64,000 bases of DNA from Lasioglossum baleicum (Eukaryota; Arthropoda; Insecta; Hymenoptera; Halictidae). The stretch lies in contig NC_134941.1 in assembly GCF_051020765.1 (NCBI RefSeq), forward strand, positions 6,944,001-7,008,000. The letters are read 5' to 3'. Positions 11,595 to 23,920 of the stretch are shown piece after piece (the stretch's first letter is position 1; every line of letters begins with the position of its first letter). The notes beneath the pieces are model-generated. The model was not told the DNA's origin. It was given only the letters and a program-made list of their open reading frames with translations, and did not search any database. The position numbers were made by a program, and so were the translations under genes.

Positions 11595-13680
11595 TATTAA
11601 CAAAAAATACTACATGTGGTTAAAAAGAATATATTTTTAATTGAATGTTGTTAGACTATTTTATACACGATAAAAATCACTCTCTTCAACAGTACTAAAT
11701 GTTCTAAATAGTATAATTTTCTCGTTTACGAATGATATGTTTCTATCTTTAAGGATTACATTTTGAGACTGTTATAACACAGATTTTTAGCAAAGGGTTC
11801 TTTTTTTTGTTCACTTAGTTGAACGTTCTATGCCGCGCTTTGAGAGCTTCTTGCATCGCATACATTCAGCATTAAGAGACGACGATACACAACAGAAGAA
11901 TACCATGTGTAAAATGTAATACGCGTGTGCAATCAGTAGAAAGCAGGTTTCACTTTAGCTCTTTCAACGGGGCAACCCTTTGCAGAAAACAATTTTCCTT
12001 TGAAGAGGACAAATTGATGGAAAACAATTCATAAAGCATATTACTTTCAACCGTGCAAAGGAAGTGGTTTGCCATTTGGCGACCCGTTCAGATTGATTGT
12101 CGAATGAATATGAAAAACGTTGGCCAATGGAAAGTGCGCCATTATTGAGAACGAGAAACGAAAAGTACGGTAACATGTTTTTCTACACCTGTTCAAAGAA
12201 ATTATACGCTTTTACTCCCACCGATGCTGTATGGCTGAACAAATCGGGCTCCCTCTCACATGTGAAATACGTACAACTTTATAAATAGTACTCACGTGCT
12301 TCATTCAGAAAATGAAACGAATAAATTGTTGCTATCAGTACAATAATTGAGCAAGGTCTTTTCAACAGCCCCGTGCTTTCAGGAGCAGATTCGTGAAAAT
12401 ATAAACTGATGGGAAATTGATTTTCTCATTATTTTCTTATAATATTGTTATAAAAAAAAAAAATTGTTAGGGTACCTCTATGCTCACTTGTATGCCTTGA
12501 TGTTAATGAGTGGACTGTAGATTTTAAGCATTTCTAGTCGTTTTCTCATATTTTTGAGAATGAAAGAAATTTTTCATTTCTATCGTTTCAATTTTAGTCA
12601 GCAATGGCGGCCACCCATCGATTTACCAATAAAAAGTCGTTGCTATTTAAAACAGCGAATAACTCTGCCTTTTATAATATTCTGTTTTGAAAAAAAAATG
12701 GAGAATATAGTTAAAAGTTATATTAACACGTAACTTATTATATAATTATTCTTTTAAAAAATCAAGGTGCTGTACACCCTTAAGATATAATTCTAGTTTC
12801 TAATTTTCATAAAAACTCGATTTTTTAAAATTACACTATAGTTTCACGCTTTCAAAACAAAAATTTATTTTATTCAATGGAAAGATTGGTTTTATTTGAA
12901 AAATGAAGTCAACACTTCGCACCCTGTTCCCAGTGAACAGGATTAGTCAGGTACTTATTGAATTGTCCTGCAAACACACCAACTTAACTTGTCAATAAAA
13001 ATTTTCTAACTTGTCAAGTAACTTTGTCATTTCGATGGTTTTCAGTATGAAATTTTGGAAGAGCATATTTTTAACGTTCTATACTTTTGAAAAACCAAAA
13101 GAAAACGATTTTCTGAAACAGTTACAAGAGAATGCCTCCCTTAAAGGACTCCTAAACCCAATTTTTGAGATGGCAATTTGAAATTCGTTTGCGATTAACG
13201 GACTATCGTCGGGCACCAAGGGGAGAGCAAAAATCGCAGAGTAAAACAATCGGTGGGAAGCAAAAAATCGTGCAGGAAAAAAGATGGTAAACGATGGGCA
13301 AGAAGCAGGATCGGGTCAGAGGGGGTTTGCGGGTGGCGATGCCAGTCGACGCGGGAGCAGATTTTCCTACGGGAAAACGATCCGTCGTTGTCCAATTTGC
13401 CGTACGAAGCCAATAGCCGTCGTCGTGTACGACGGCACCGAAAAAAGGGACGTCCTGTACGACAGAGCTGCGCCGTTATCCGATATTTGTGACCGAAAAT
13501 GGAAGCAGGTATCGTATAAAATGACAATAAGGGCGTGCCATCCTGTACTATCGTGCTGGACATCAATAACATTCGTTACCGGCGTTACACCCTGTATATA
13601 TACCGAACATACATATACACGGATTACTCTGCTCCTTCCGTGACTGTATTGTGAGCCCGCTTCACCTGTGCGCCACCTTC
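11595..13680. other. AT-rich spacer with a GC-richer end
   Basis: No gene is recognised. From 13190 to 13680 the composition is less AT-rich and three open frames of 79-125 codons overlap on both strands, none with family motifs. ACACCCTGTA at 13588-13597 could be a lone mariner-type terminus. Confidence 0.5.
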
Positions 13681-14606
13681 TACAGGGTGTTCCAGCTAGC
13701 TGAACACTGCTGGACCATAGACTTCATGGACATTTCCAAACGTAGAATTTAAATGACTGTCATGGCCAGTTCTCACACTTATTCTTTTTGTGGGTGAAGG
13801 CGTTTCAGAGATTTCAAGGTCAGGGTAAGATCATCCAGTTTGTATATTGACAAAGATTTTAATTATTATAACTGGACTGCGGGTCTTTATGCAAAATGAA
13901 AATCTTGTGCATTAATTGCAAGACACAGGAGCTACATAAAAATTCACTTCTTCCAGTAATACTTAACGTGTGATTTAGATATTCTTTTAATCTTTCTACT
14001 GTTTTAAATGACACCTACCCACATGTTCCATAAATGCATAAAATCCGCGATTTATTAATTAAACACACAGAGAGAACTTGTGACAATAATCCATGCACTC
14101 AAACAACTCAAGATGCTTAGACAGGAACAGGAGAAAGAATTGCACACCAATAACGTCTCACTCAACCAATCTTACTGCATCAACCAGTCAGCCAATCACG
14201 CAAGATCATTCAACTATCCAATCATACGTGACAGATCACTCAACCAATCGTGCAGGGAAATCGCAATATTCAACAACTCTTGACTCGACAGAGTTGAAAC
14301 AGTCCTCATGGACATGGTGGAACTATTTTAACTATCAGTGTGTCTTCAACCTCCTGATGAAGCTGGCAATGCTAGCGAAACGTTGGGAAGATAATTCCAC
14401 TAGGTCACAGCTTACCCGAAAGCCTAAGCAATGAGTAACATTGACCTTCACATGTGAATTGTTAACGAGATATTATCGACATAATTTTCAAGACTCACTA
14501 TCTGGAAACTCGTGCTCGATGTCCCTCGACTTGAATATGATGTGTAAAAATTGTCATAAAGATGGTTTAATAATTGAGGTAATCGAGTTAGCTGGAACTC
14601 CCTGTA
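13681..14606. mobile_element. Mariner-superfamily element interrupted by a hAT miniature
   Basis: The left end TACAGGGTGTTCCAGCTAGC and the inverted right end TACAGGGAGTTCCAGCTAAC are flanked by TA. A TAGACTGCGG-family miniature lies inside at 13873-14054. Between 14085 and 14300 there is a cluster of CAACCAATC-like phrases. The 113-codon frame at 14093-14434 carries no recognisable transposase residues. Confidence 0.7.
13873..14054. mobile_element. Nested 182-bp hAT miniature, TAGACTGCGG family
   Basis: TGGACTGCGGGTCTTTATGC at the left and AATGCATAAAATCCGCGAT at the right match the termini of the 11415-11594 copy. It sits within the mariner-type element 13681-14606 and is therefore the younger insertion of the two. 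Confidence 0.75.
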
Positions 14607-15861
14607 TGAGCTCCAGAGGACGACGACGAAGAGGACAAGGAAGCGTCTCGACGTCGGCGCTGCTCACGTGTGCGTCCTTCAACAGCTACGTAGCAGTCTT
14701 CCGGTGTGTACGCTAGTCTGTAAAGAATAGCCAGTCGCGCGGGGGCGTACAGAACCACTTTACGTAACTTATGTCGCCTTTGTTAGCGCCGCTATACCTC
14801 GAGCCGTTGTTGCTCCGCGACCAGACGCCGGCCTTGTCGTCGATGCCCTCGCTATTCAATGTCATCCTACTTGCTCGCTCGCTCGCCCTTCCTCTCCTCC
14901 TCCTCGTCAACCTTTTTCCCTTGCTCGGGCATTTAGATAATTATGGATGTCTTCTTTCCTTCCACCTTTGTTCGTTAAACGCGGCTTGCGGCTTCAGCTA
15001 ACCCAGACCTGTACTGCCAGTCAAGAGACACAGTCGTATAGAACTCTACAACGACTATACCCCGCGACTATAGTACATGAATATACAAATTGTATTCCAG
15101 TAAACAAATTTTTTCTTCCTTTAGTTCCAATGTTATCCTATTCAGTCCCTGGGCCGAAAATTAGGGCCTCGATTTTTGGCTGAAAATAATTTTTATCTGT
15201 TAAATTCAAAGTGTCAAACCGATCTCAATTTCATTTAGCTGTCTCCTTGGGACATTGCACAATTTATTTATAATCACGTAGTTCATGAACTTCATGAATT
15301 CATGATTTTTAACTTTCCATCATACAGTAATATGCGTAATGGCAACCTAATCGTTGGACATTTAGTTTGAAGCGATACAAATTATTTTCCCTCGATGCCT
15401 ACTTCCTTGTCTCCCTACTTCTGGGTCCTCCCCACTCCTGGGCCTTGTAGGAGGAGATTGGGGAGACTAGGATTAAGTGGGGGAACCGGTACACTGGTAG
15501 TGGGAGTCGTGAGGCCTCTGCGGGAAAGAAGTTGCCCGGGCTTGCTCTTCGGTCCCATTTAAAGCTCGATAACTCGATCAAACAAAATCGCAGAACAATT
15601 TTTGTGGTCTCGTTGTAAGGAGGAAACTACAATCTTCAAGTCTATGGTAGACGGGCCCACGAAAAAAAATTTATTACTGATTTTACAGATTTTGGGTTGT
15701 ACAGAAAAGCCGAACAGTCTGTGTTCTGCACGGACAGTAATCGCATATCGACATTATTTTTTTATGACTGCGTCTACCGCGCCGGCCGCTCCGAGAATTC
15801 AAAAGAAAGCCGAACGTAGAGAAAGACAGCATGACAGTGGAATGAGTAGGCACTGGACACA
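14607..15861. other. Unique spacer, partly GC-rich
   Basis: No gene is recognised. Open frames of 60-91 codons crowd 14610-15000, where the sequence is richer in C and G. A short hairpin (CTCCTGGGCC...GTAGGAG) lies near 15434-15453. Confidence 0.5.
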
Positions 15862-16232
15862 GTGATCACTAGACTGCGGATGTTTATGCAAATGCATATT
15901 TATATAGAAATCTGATAAAGCAATGGGACTTGAACAGAAATATGTTTTGCGATTAGAGGATTCCAAAAATATGTTTTTTATTATTGCACTTTTTGCATAA
16001 TGCATATGTTTTGCATATTTCTCTTGAAAAAACATATGCAATATATTGTTGAAGAAGCCTCAACAAGTTATGATGTTACGACCTTATATTGCTTGCTGAA
16101 TCAGCTGTAAGAACACGTGTAGTTGTTGGTATTTAGAATTCGAATAGTTCAGTTTAATACTCGAAGTGGTAAGGCGAATTTTATGAGAGTGCGTGCGATC
16201 ATTATTAAAATGACGAAAGTTCGGAAAAGTAG

Positions 16233-16418
16233 GGTTTCACTGATGAAAAGCTGGATCGAGACGATCCCAATTTCATTATTGATGAAAATAATGACAGTAG
16301 TATTTACTGTGAAATGTGCAATAAAAGTGTAAAGTGCGATAGTAAATCGCAATTAATTCGACATATTAATACTTCCATGCACAGAAAAAATAGTGATCAA
16401 GCAAATATTACGATATAG
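16233..16418 (+). pseudogene. hAT-type zinc-finger fragment
   Basis: This 61-codon frame lies between stop codons and has no good start. It contains YCEMCNKSVKCDSK followed by LIRHINTSMHRK, giving Cys-x2-Cys and His-x5-His spacing like the BED or U1-like zinc fingers at the N-terminus of hAT transposases and CGGBP1-like proteins. The stop at 16416-16418 lies shortly before the inserted hairpin at 16448, and no catalytic domain follows. The cysteine and histidine pattern is seen directly; the family assignment is by recall. Confidence 0.7.
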
Positions 16419-16447
16419 GTTTATCATTAAATGAATCAATAGGAATA

Positions 16448-16810
16448 TACAGTAGCGGACAAAAGTTTAAGACCGCTCTAAAGAAGACGATAACTTTTTT
16501 AATATTGTACTATACGATTTGAACTTTTTTTGGGAAGCTAGAGCAATTAGTTTACTAAAGGGTGTGAAAAGAAATTTTTTCAAAAATTAAAATTGATCGG
16601 AATTGTTGAAAAAATACTAAAAGTTGAGTTTTTAACTTTTTATGTGGGCCTATATTGAAAATTTAAAAAATACGTTGTAGATCTGTGTCAATTAAATATA
16701 TTCTAAAAATTTCGTCAAAATTCTCGACGTTAAATGAGCAACAAACGTTTAAAGATGGTAAAAGTTGCAGATTTTTCACGATTTATTGCCGAAAATAAAT
16801 CGAAATACCC
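16448..16810. mobile_element. Half of a palindromic Tc1-like hairpin element (copy C1)
   Basis: It begins TACAGTAGCGGACAAAAG, nearly identical over about 200 bp to the left arm of the complete hairpin at 22890-23367. It also retains the central part that 22890 has lost (matching 1640-1800 of copy B). The whole right arm is missing, so the palindrome is gone. It lies inside the hAT element 15870-16983. Confidence 0.85.
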
Positions 16811-16991
16811 CAGTATAACTGTGAAATGTGTCTGTTAATACTCAATATTGTACCTAACACTTAATGTAATATATAATTAATATCGGAAAAATTTGCATAT
16901 CTTTCGAGCATATTTGCATATTTTTCGTGCATAAATGTCATATGCATTTTGCATATTTATCGTGCATAAACTTCCGCAGTCTAGTGATCAC

Positions 16992-18425
16992 GTACCCGAT
17001 CGCGGACAGTAAGCGTGACTTTACTGTAATCTGAACCCTCGGAATGAAATTCGTCAGGGGTTAATGGGCTCTCACGAGGGAAAGAATTAAGATCATTGTT
17101 CTCCATGAACATTCGCGTTCCAACACCGTGGAATGACAGCCGCTCTTCGTTTTCAAATAGTGCCTGTAAAAGCTTAAGAAATTTCAGTTACCCGACGCTT
17201 CAAACTCCAATGTGTAGCGCTTCCAATCATATTTTTTCAATGAGTGCGCCGTGTGGAGAAACAGACGGAGACAAGAGAAACGAACGAAGAGAGGTAAAGG
17301 AGGGTCCACCAGAAATACCGAGACACGGTAGCAAAATTGGTTACACCAACAGAAAATTCGGTGACATTTGATGCCGTGGCTAAAGCGAATTTCCAGTGTC
17401 TCTCTTGGGAGCTCGGGTTCCGGCGGAAGTCCCTCTCGGCTTGTGAAATGAGAAAGCCACCCAGTCCCCTGCAGCGATGCAGTCGATATCCGCCATCCAT
17501 CAGCCTCGAGACACCAAAAACAACGACTATTGGGTTTCGCGCTACTGCACATAACAACCAATCACCCGCAAAACAATCGGTTGTATACCGTACATCCTAC
17601 AATTGATCGATATGCGGAACAATAAAGTAATTAATAAAAATCCACTCTCTCCGTCGCCGGGGCCGAGCTTCTCTGAAACGATTTGCGAGCTCTTCCAGCT
17701 TTCGTCCCAGGCTCGTGGAATTACTCGTTAGCGAGCCGCGCAGACGTTTATGTAAATTCTCACCTACGATCGCTGATTTATAAACCTGGGAATTAGATGG
17801 TCACGTGACTTTGATCAATCAGTCTCCTGGGACGGTTTGTAAATGACTCGCATTTGTTACAGAAAAATATGTGCTCGCCTGTAATTTGTTGTTTGAGCCA
17901 GCTGAAATAACATTTAGTTATTTCTGAACAAACAATATTTATGTTGCGACGAAATGGTGTATATGCAGCATTCGATTATTATTGTGGAAACTGGAATTAG
18001 ACACAATCCTGAGGTTATTGTAGATAATTTTATAAAATATAGAAAATATAGTTTCATTAATAATATAAATATGTACACGAGGTTTGCATTTTATATACAG
18101 CCCAGCTGCGTTCAGTTATTATCACGTTACAGCATATTAAATTATGGAAATTTGAATTGGGTACTAGCCTGAGGTATTAGTGTGAATGAGTCTACTGAAA
18201 TTATTCAGTGACTATTATTGGTGAAACTGTGAAAAGTGTATAAATGTTTTTCAACTTATTAGTGATAGAATACATGTAATATATATTTTTATTAAAAGAT
18301 GACATTACCGAACCATTTTTAGTCAAAGACGATCTAAGAACATTTTGTTCGGAATATATAAATATATGATAATATACATAAATAAATCTTCCTGTTGTTA
18401 TTGCATTGTGCTGTCTGTTAACACT
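16992..18425. other. Unique spacer
   Basis: No gene is recognised. The 17100-17600 part is moderately GC-rich and shows open frames on both strands (106 and 125 codons minus, 89-91 plus) without family motifs. 17830-18420 is AT-rich with nothing notable. Confidence 0.5.
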
Positions 18426-18853
18426 GGCAGATTATACTCAAAAGTTGTGCCTTTCACCTATAAATTATTATGTATTTGGTATGTAATAGTAGATTTGTAC
18501 CCGAGGCGGCTGCAGATCGAAGTTTCGATCCCGTAGGATCAATCGTTCAGGAGTTATGGTTGCTTAAAGTTGAGCATTTTTCAGTGTTTTCGACAGGTAA
18601 GGCTGATTAGCGGTTCTGCTCGGTAAGCGGCGCGCGATCGTCACTACAGACCAATATGGCGACGCTCTTATTTGTCGGAAACACTGAAAAATGCTCATCT
18701 CTAATCAACCATAACTCCTCAACCATTGTTCCTACGGGATCGAAACTATTCGAGCTGCAGTCGCTCCGCGTACAAATCTACTATTATACCAAATACATAA
18801 TAATTCATAGGAGAAAGACACGAATTTTGAGTCTGGTGAAGTAAAGAGCAGCC
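18426..18853. mobile_element. Foldback element, GGCTGCTCTTTAC family (copy F1)
   Basis: The arms are inverted copies: a left arm through TATGTATTTGGTATGTAAT and GAGTTATGGTTGCTTAAAG, and a right arm through TCAACCATAACTCCTCAACC and ACCAAATACATAATAATTC, ending in GTAAAGAGCAGCC. The centre near 18610-18660 contains the GC-rich GGCGCGCGATCGTCACTAC. The outer left end is partly deleted. Related copies lie at 23442, 51078 and 59510. The frames inside it (62-63 codons) are by-products of the arms. Confidence 0.85.
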
Positions 18854-21800
18854 GACTATTTTGTTAATTGTATGGATTAAGCTGTTCCATGAAACAATTA
18901 ACTATAAAATTATGAACTTTACAGTTTACGCATTAGTGATTGAAACACACGCAGCCGTTTAGACGACTAATTTTCATTTAGCTGGCAGCATGTTGACGAA
19001 CGTTGATTAATTGATTACAGGAAACATAAATGTTTGATTATAGTAATATTGTGTGAATGTAGGTATTGAAAAATCAATACAAATCATTATCCCGTGCTGG
19101 TTTGATTGTTCAAATACATTTAGAATGACTGGTGTACGATTAATAGTATCCAAATAAATAGTGAATTGTAATCATCACTAGAAAGCGAATTTTATGCATT
19201 AACGTCAAAAATAAGTAGGTGCAATTTAAAGCAAGAGACTGCTTAAAAGAATTTAAGAGTTTCAATGTATCAGTATCAGCTTATTAATATTATTGGATTA
19301 GAAAATAATAAGAGAGTATTAATAAAATTTTGAAGTTTCCATAAAATTGAACTTCTTACACTTTTGTATTTTGCATGTTTTACTGTCTTACAATTAGCAA
19401 TATCATCTATATCAATATTGTGAAAAAAACGATATCATGCGACAGAGAGAATTACCATGTTTTTGAAATTTTTGGAATTTTTCAAAAATGAATTTCTTAA
19501 ACAATTTATTTCAGATTTAATTAATTCTCGAAAACGGCGAGAACTTTGGCCAATTGATATTGTTATCTGGTTCTTCCGATTAACAAATAAATGTCCCGAT
19601 GCACGCTACGCGAATGACCTATTTATTTCCGAGTTTTCTCGTTATGTTAAAGTTTGATGCGGATCTAATTATAGAAGGAGAGAGAGTCGTTACCAAGATT
19701 TCTGCTTATTAGTGTTTGCCTTCGTTAGTCTCGATAAACAAGCAACGTCGCGTACCATTGTTCTAAGGTACGCGGCAGTGCAAAAGTTTAGCACGGCTGC
19801 TGTGCCGATTTTCCGTAAGAAAATTAGTTGTAAGCTGGCGGAAGATAAGTTTCTCTTTATTACCGTAATTCCTGCCTAACGTAACTTCCGGTATTATAAC
19901 GGGAATTAAAGAGTCGACATCGAACGAAACCAACTCATCGATGTCTCAATAGGATCACTTCAGATTTCTTACGTTATTTACATACTTACAGAATTTTTAA
20001 AAGTCTATGGGTTAAATAATTTTTAATGAAGCAACAATTTCAATCGTAAAACAACAGATCACCCCCAATAACGTAATCTTATCATTTCATTTGGGATTAT
20101 AATCTAAAGATAAATCTTAAGTTTTCCTTTGGTTCGACGTAATTATTGAAAATCCTGTTAATAGGATTCCGGTAGGTAAACTGTTAAACAGCGTTAAAAT
20201 TGTTTAAGCACTGCATTTATGATTTTGAAAAATCGTTACGGGAATGCAACCGGACTATTGTTTATTTTTTCTATATTTTTTGTAATTTTCTATCTATTTT
20301 ATTTTCACCTGACATAGAGGATGAGATACCGGAGACTTGTTTTCTCTCGAATATGCTACAAATTGAAATGTCTGTAAAAACATTAAAAAATTTCTCTGGT
20401 TAATACTTTTTGGTACTAGCGATATTTCCGTATATTTCCATTCCTCATGCTTTGTGTGCAGCAGCGTTGCGTATGAACGTTCATTTTTCGAGAACGTACA
20501 TATGTATATTCAGGATGTTGAGAAAAGTTTTTCGCAAACATCAGAAGCATGTTGCACTCGTTAATGTAAACAAAAGAGTTTTATACAAAATTCATTGGTT
20601 TCGAAAATTCGGAACGTTTACAACTGCGAACTTACAACAAAAAAAAAACAGAGTCCATTGTATTTCTATCCGAAACCTATCAAATGAATCGTTATATCTA
20701 ATACATAGATGGATTTACACGTGTTTGTATAATATAGAATAAAACGAAATTATGAATGAAATTCCACGTGCAGTTAATAATCATCTTAATCCACCTTGTC
20801 TCTATTCGTTGTTATCATTAGGTAATGAATATAACAGTCATAAATTAACCACCTTTGAAATTAATAATTTTTTAAATACTGTTTAGTTCAACTGGTTTTA
20901 GTTTAGGTTAGCTACAATTATCAATAAATACTCGGTGAATTATTTCTATTTTATGATATTCACTATGTATCGAAAACACAAATTTGAGATTCCATAATTT
21001 ATGTAATAACAATTTTCGAATTCGTGACATTATGTGATCGATCAATTATCGATATTTTCGAAAAGGTCAGCAATTTGGTGTTCAAATAATTTTTGAAACC
21101 AGTATGTTGTAACAATGTCGAAATTCGGATAATATAACAACCAATAAAGTTAAGCGAAAACTAGAAGGAAATGTTTCCCTACGAGATATTATTTTTGAAA
21201 ACGGTGCAATTGCAGCCGAGCAAAGTATTATGGAATTAGCAGAGCAGCAATGTTGTGAAGTGCACGTAATAAAGTTTATGGCCATCTCGTAGCAGATCCT
21301 TTGGCTCGAAATAATAAGCATTTTATAGGCCGTAACATATTCGCGTTGAAAATGCATAAACATCGTTGTAATTTATGATTTTAGCATAGTCAATTCCTTC
21401 TGGTAGAGTCTGGTAACTATTGTTTCAAAAAACGTACTTTATGAATCGTAAATGTCCGATTTAACTGTGCTATCTTCAACTGAAATTGCGGGGAGACAAT
21501 TCACGAAACTTCGGAGCAATCTCCATTTGCTTCTTGCTCGTCATAAATCATCGATGCCATTTTTATTTACAGTCTGCAGATTAATAAATATATACAAAGT
21601 ATATACAAAAATGCCATGAGATTCTATTTAGACATGAGTAAAAAATTTGTTATAGCATCATTCACATATATATATACATGTACTGCGTCTTTTGACTGGT
21701 TTAAAAAATAATTTTCAAACAACAACATTACGTAACCCAAATTCGCTTAACGTATTAAAAATTCGCCCAAAAAAAAATATTCACAAACTTCATAGATAGC

Positions 21801-21864
21801 TATAACAAATAATTTTTCACAACACATTAAAGAAAATTTTTTTTATGCGGTGGAGAGGGACCGC
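18854..21864. other. Three-kilobase AT-rich single-copy-looking stretch
   Basis: I see no gene, tRNA or clear repeat; frames are 110 codons or shorter and of random appearance. One fragment near 20155-20200 (CCGGTAGGTAAACTGTTAA) matches, inverted, the end of the TTAA miniature at 33574 and is probably a lone terminus. Confidence 0.5.
20157..20187 (-). mobile_element. Lone terminus of the TTAACAGTTTACC miniature family
   Basis: Read inverted, this short stretch gives GTTTAACAGTTTACCTACC followed by GGAATCCTATTAA. That matches the left end of the element at 33574-33725. No partner terminus is nearby. Confidence 0.5.
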
Positions 21865-21910
21865 ATATTTAATTTTCCAGTTAAAATAGCTCCGAGTGCA
21901 AAAGGGTCAA
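21865..21910 (-). mobile_element. Right-end fragment of the TTAACCCTTTGCACTCGG family
   Basis: CCAGTTAAAATAGCTCCGAG followed by TGCAAAAGGGTCAA matches the right end of the full element at 35628-36397. The TTAA has decayed to TCAA. No left end is found nearby. Confidence 0.7.
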
Positions 21911-22814
21911 ATATATTTAGACAGTCGTGTATATAAAGAAGAAATGGTGTTAACAAATTGTAGGCGTGCTGAAAATTTTTAATCTCGAGTCTATTAAACA
22001 TAAATATTCTGCAGTTTATGAAAGAGAAGAATAATTTTGCTCATACATACAAGAAGCACATTGAATTTTCACAATAATCTACCTCAGAAGCGTTCCGCAC
22101 TCTTTGAAAATTGTTTAAACACATTTAACGGTTTTGAATGACGTAAAAAAATACCGCTGTATGTGGAAGAGTCTACGGAATCGTTCTACTCGAGGAACAT
22201 TCGTACAGCCCTTACGGATAAAGCAGGAAGAATGTTTAAAGTCAGAAGTTTATCACTGAAATAAATTTCGGAAAAATTGTACACTCTGTCTGCATAAATG
22301 ACTACTGTCAAATGATGGAGAGTCTATGAAAGTTGCCAGCTCTTTGATGTCAACCGATACGTCTTTCCAGCGATTAAACGAAACCGGTTGTTTCTCGCGG
22401 GTGCTCGCTCGTCTAGTTTCTTATCCGACGGTAACAGATTGGAATCTACGGTTGCCAAATTGATTGTCCGATCGATCACGAAGTTCGCGCCGGATCGAGT
22501 GGCAAGATATTTGTTCGAACGACAAAATACATCGGCGGCTCCGCGGATATACTTGGTCTGCACGCGCGATCGATCATCAGCCAAACAGATGATCGATACG
22601 TTCGCCGCCTGCTGAGAAGGAAGTTCACCCTAACGAATACGACGTCCGATTAGACACGAGTTTGACACCTCGTGTCAAGTATTTGCCAAATGACAGTTGA
22701 ACTGTCGCGCAGACGTCGCTGTCGAAGCGTCGCGTCGCCTCGATCATCGCCATTGCGAAAATCGTTCGCCCAAAATTTCCAGCTTTCTTATCCAATCTGC
22801 TTTTGATGCATATG
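21911..22814. other. Unique spacer
   Basis: No gene is recognised. The 22330-22760 part is GC-richer, and two mirrored open frames (86 minus, 75 plus codons) there resemble no family. Confidence 0.5.
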
Positions 22815-22889
22815 TTAACACTAAACTTACCGAGCCTTAAAAGTAACTCGTACATGTTCCCTTATAAAAATGACGAGGTAAATTTTATT

Positions 22890-23367
22890 TACAGTAGCGG
22901 ACAAAAGTTTAAGACCGCTCTAAAGAAGACGATAACTTTTTTAATATTGTACTATACGATTTGAAGTTTTTTGGGAAGCTAGAGCAATTAGTTTACTAAA
23001 GGATGTGAATAGAAATTTTTTCAAAAATTGCAATTGATCGGAATTGTTGAAACAATACTAAAAGTTGAGTTTTTAACTTTTTTATGTGGGCCTATATTGA
23101 AAATTTAAAAAATACGTTTAATTGACACAGATCTACAAAACGAATTTTTTAAATTTTCAATATACGCCCATATGAAAAAGTTAAAAATTCAACTTTTAGT
23201 ATTTTTTCAACAATTCCGATCAATTGCAATTTTTGAAAAAATTTCTTTTCACATCCTTTAGTAAACTAATTGCTCTAGCTTCCCAGAAAAGTTCAAATCG
23301 TATAGTACAATATTTAAAAAGTTATCGTCTTCTTTAGAGCGGTCTTAAACTTTTGTCCGCTACTGTA
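22890..23367. mobile_element. Palindromic Tc1-like hairpin element (copy C2), nested
   Basis: TACAGTAGCGGACAAAAG at the left is mirrored by CTTTTGTCCGCTACTGTA at the right, flanked by TA. The arms of roughly 225 bp are almost identical, with few mismatches. The central part present in copies A, B and C1 has been deleted, leaving about 25 bp between the arms. Comparison with 53696-53922 shows the empty TA site. The high arm identity suggests a young copy or ongoing correction between arms. Confidence 0.9.
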
Positions 23368-23441
23368 GACTTTGTGCAGCTCCTATTGTAATATGTGCTC
23401 CACTAAAGATATCTATACAATAATTTCTTATAAAATCATTT

Positions 23442-23920
23442 GGCTGCTCTTTACTTTACCGGATTCAAAATTTGTGCCTTTCTCCTATAAATTATTATGT
23501 ATTTGGTATGTAATCCAGTAGATTTGTACCCGGTGCCGCTGCAGATCGAAGTTTCGTTCATGTAGCATCAATGGTTCAGGAGTTATGCTTGTTTAAAGTT
23601 GTGCATTTTTCAGTGTTTTTTACAGGGTGCCGCCATATTGGTTTGTAATGACGATCGCGCGCCGCTTACCGAGCAGAAGTGGTAGTTGGTTGATGATTAG
23701 ATCGGAGGGACGAGCGGCTAGGTAAACGGCTCGCGGTCGTCACTACAAACCAATATGGCGGCGCCCTTACCTGTGAAAAACACTGTAGATTGTTCAACTT
23801 TAAGCAAGCATAACTCCTGAACCATTGATCCTATAGAACCGAAACTTCGATCGGATTACATACCAAATACATAGTAATTTTTAGGAGAAAGGCTGAAATT
23901 TTGAGTCCGGTAAAGCAAAG
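23442..23920. mobile_element. Foldback element, GGCTGCTCTTTAC family (copy F2), nested
   Basis: GGCTGCTCTTTACTTTACCG begins the left arm and TGAGTCCGGTAAAGCAAAG ends the right arm. The arms are inverted copies of about 200 bp around a centre that contains two diverged, mutually inverted copies of the GACGATCGCGCGCC / GGCTCGCGGTCGTC block. CGCCATATTGGT on one side and ACCAATATGGCG on the other mark the inner stem. It is inserted in the piggyBac-like element 22815-24014. Confidence 0.85.

Larger units (their letters stand above)
15862..16991 (+). mobile_element. hAT element with perfect palindromic 8-bp duplication and zinc-finger relic
   Basis: The direct repeat GTGATCAC occurs at 15862-15869 and 16984-16991 and brackets a 1114-bp element (15870-16983). 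Its ends are TAGACTGCGGATGTTTATGC and, inverted, TAGACTGCGGAAGTTTATGC. The long interior carries a decayed zinc-finger coding piece and, further right, half of a palindromic hairpin element (16448-16810). The 180-bp miniatures at 11415 and 13873 share these ends, so this is a longer relative of their family. The target duplication is itself a palindrome. No dimerisation or catalytic hAT region is left. Confidence 0.9.

Noticed and set aside
13195..13643. Overlapping 119- and 125-codon frames on opposite strands
   Set aside because: They mirror each other in GC-richer DNA and no protein family is recognised; a CPIC motif in one is too short to mean a zinc-binding domain.
14353..14381. Hammerhead-ribozyme-like core (CTGATGA, stem, GAAA)
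   Set aside because: The middle stem forms, but an extra A precedes it and I could not find convincing first and third stems or a cleavage site, so it is probably chance.
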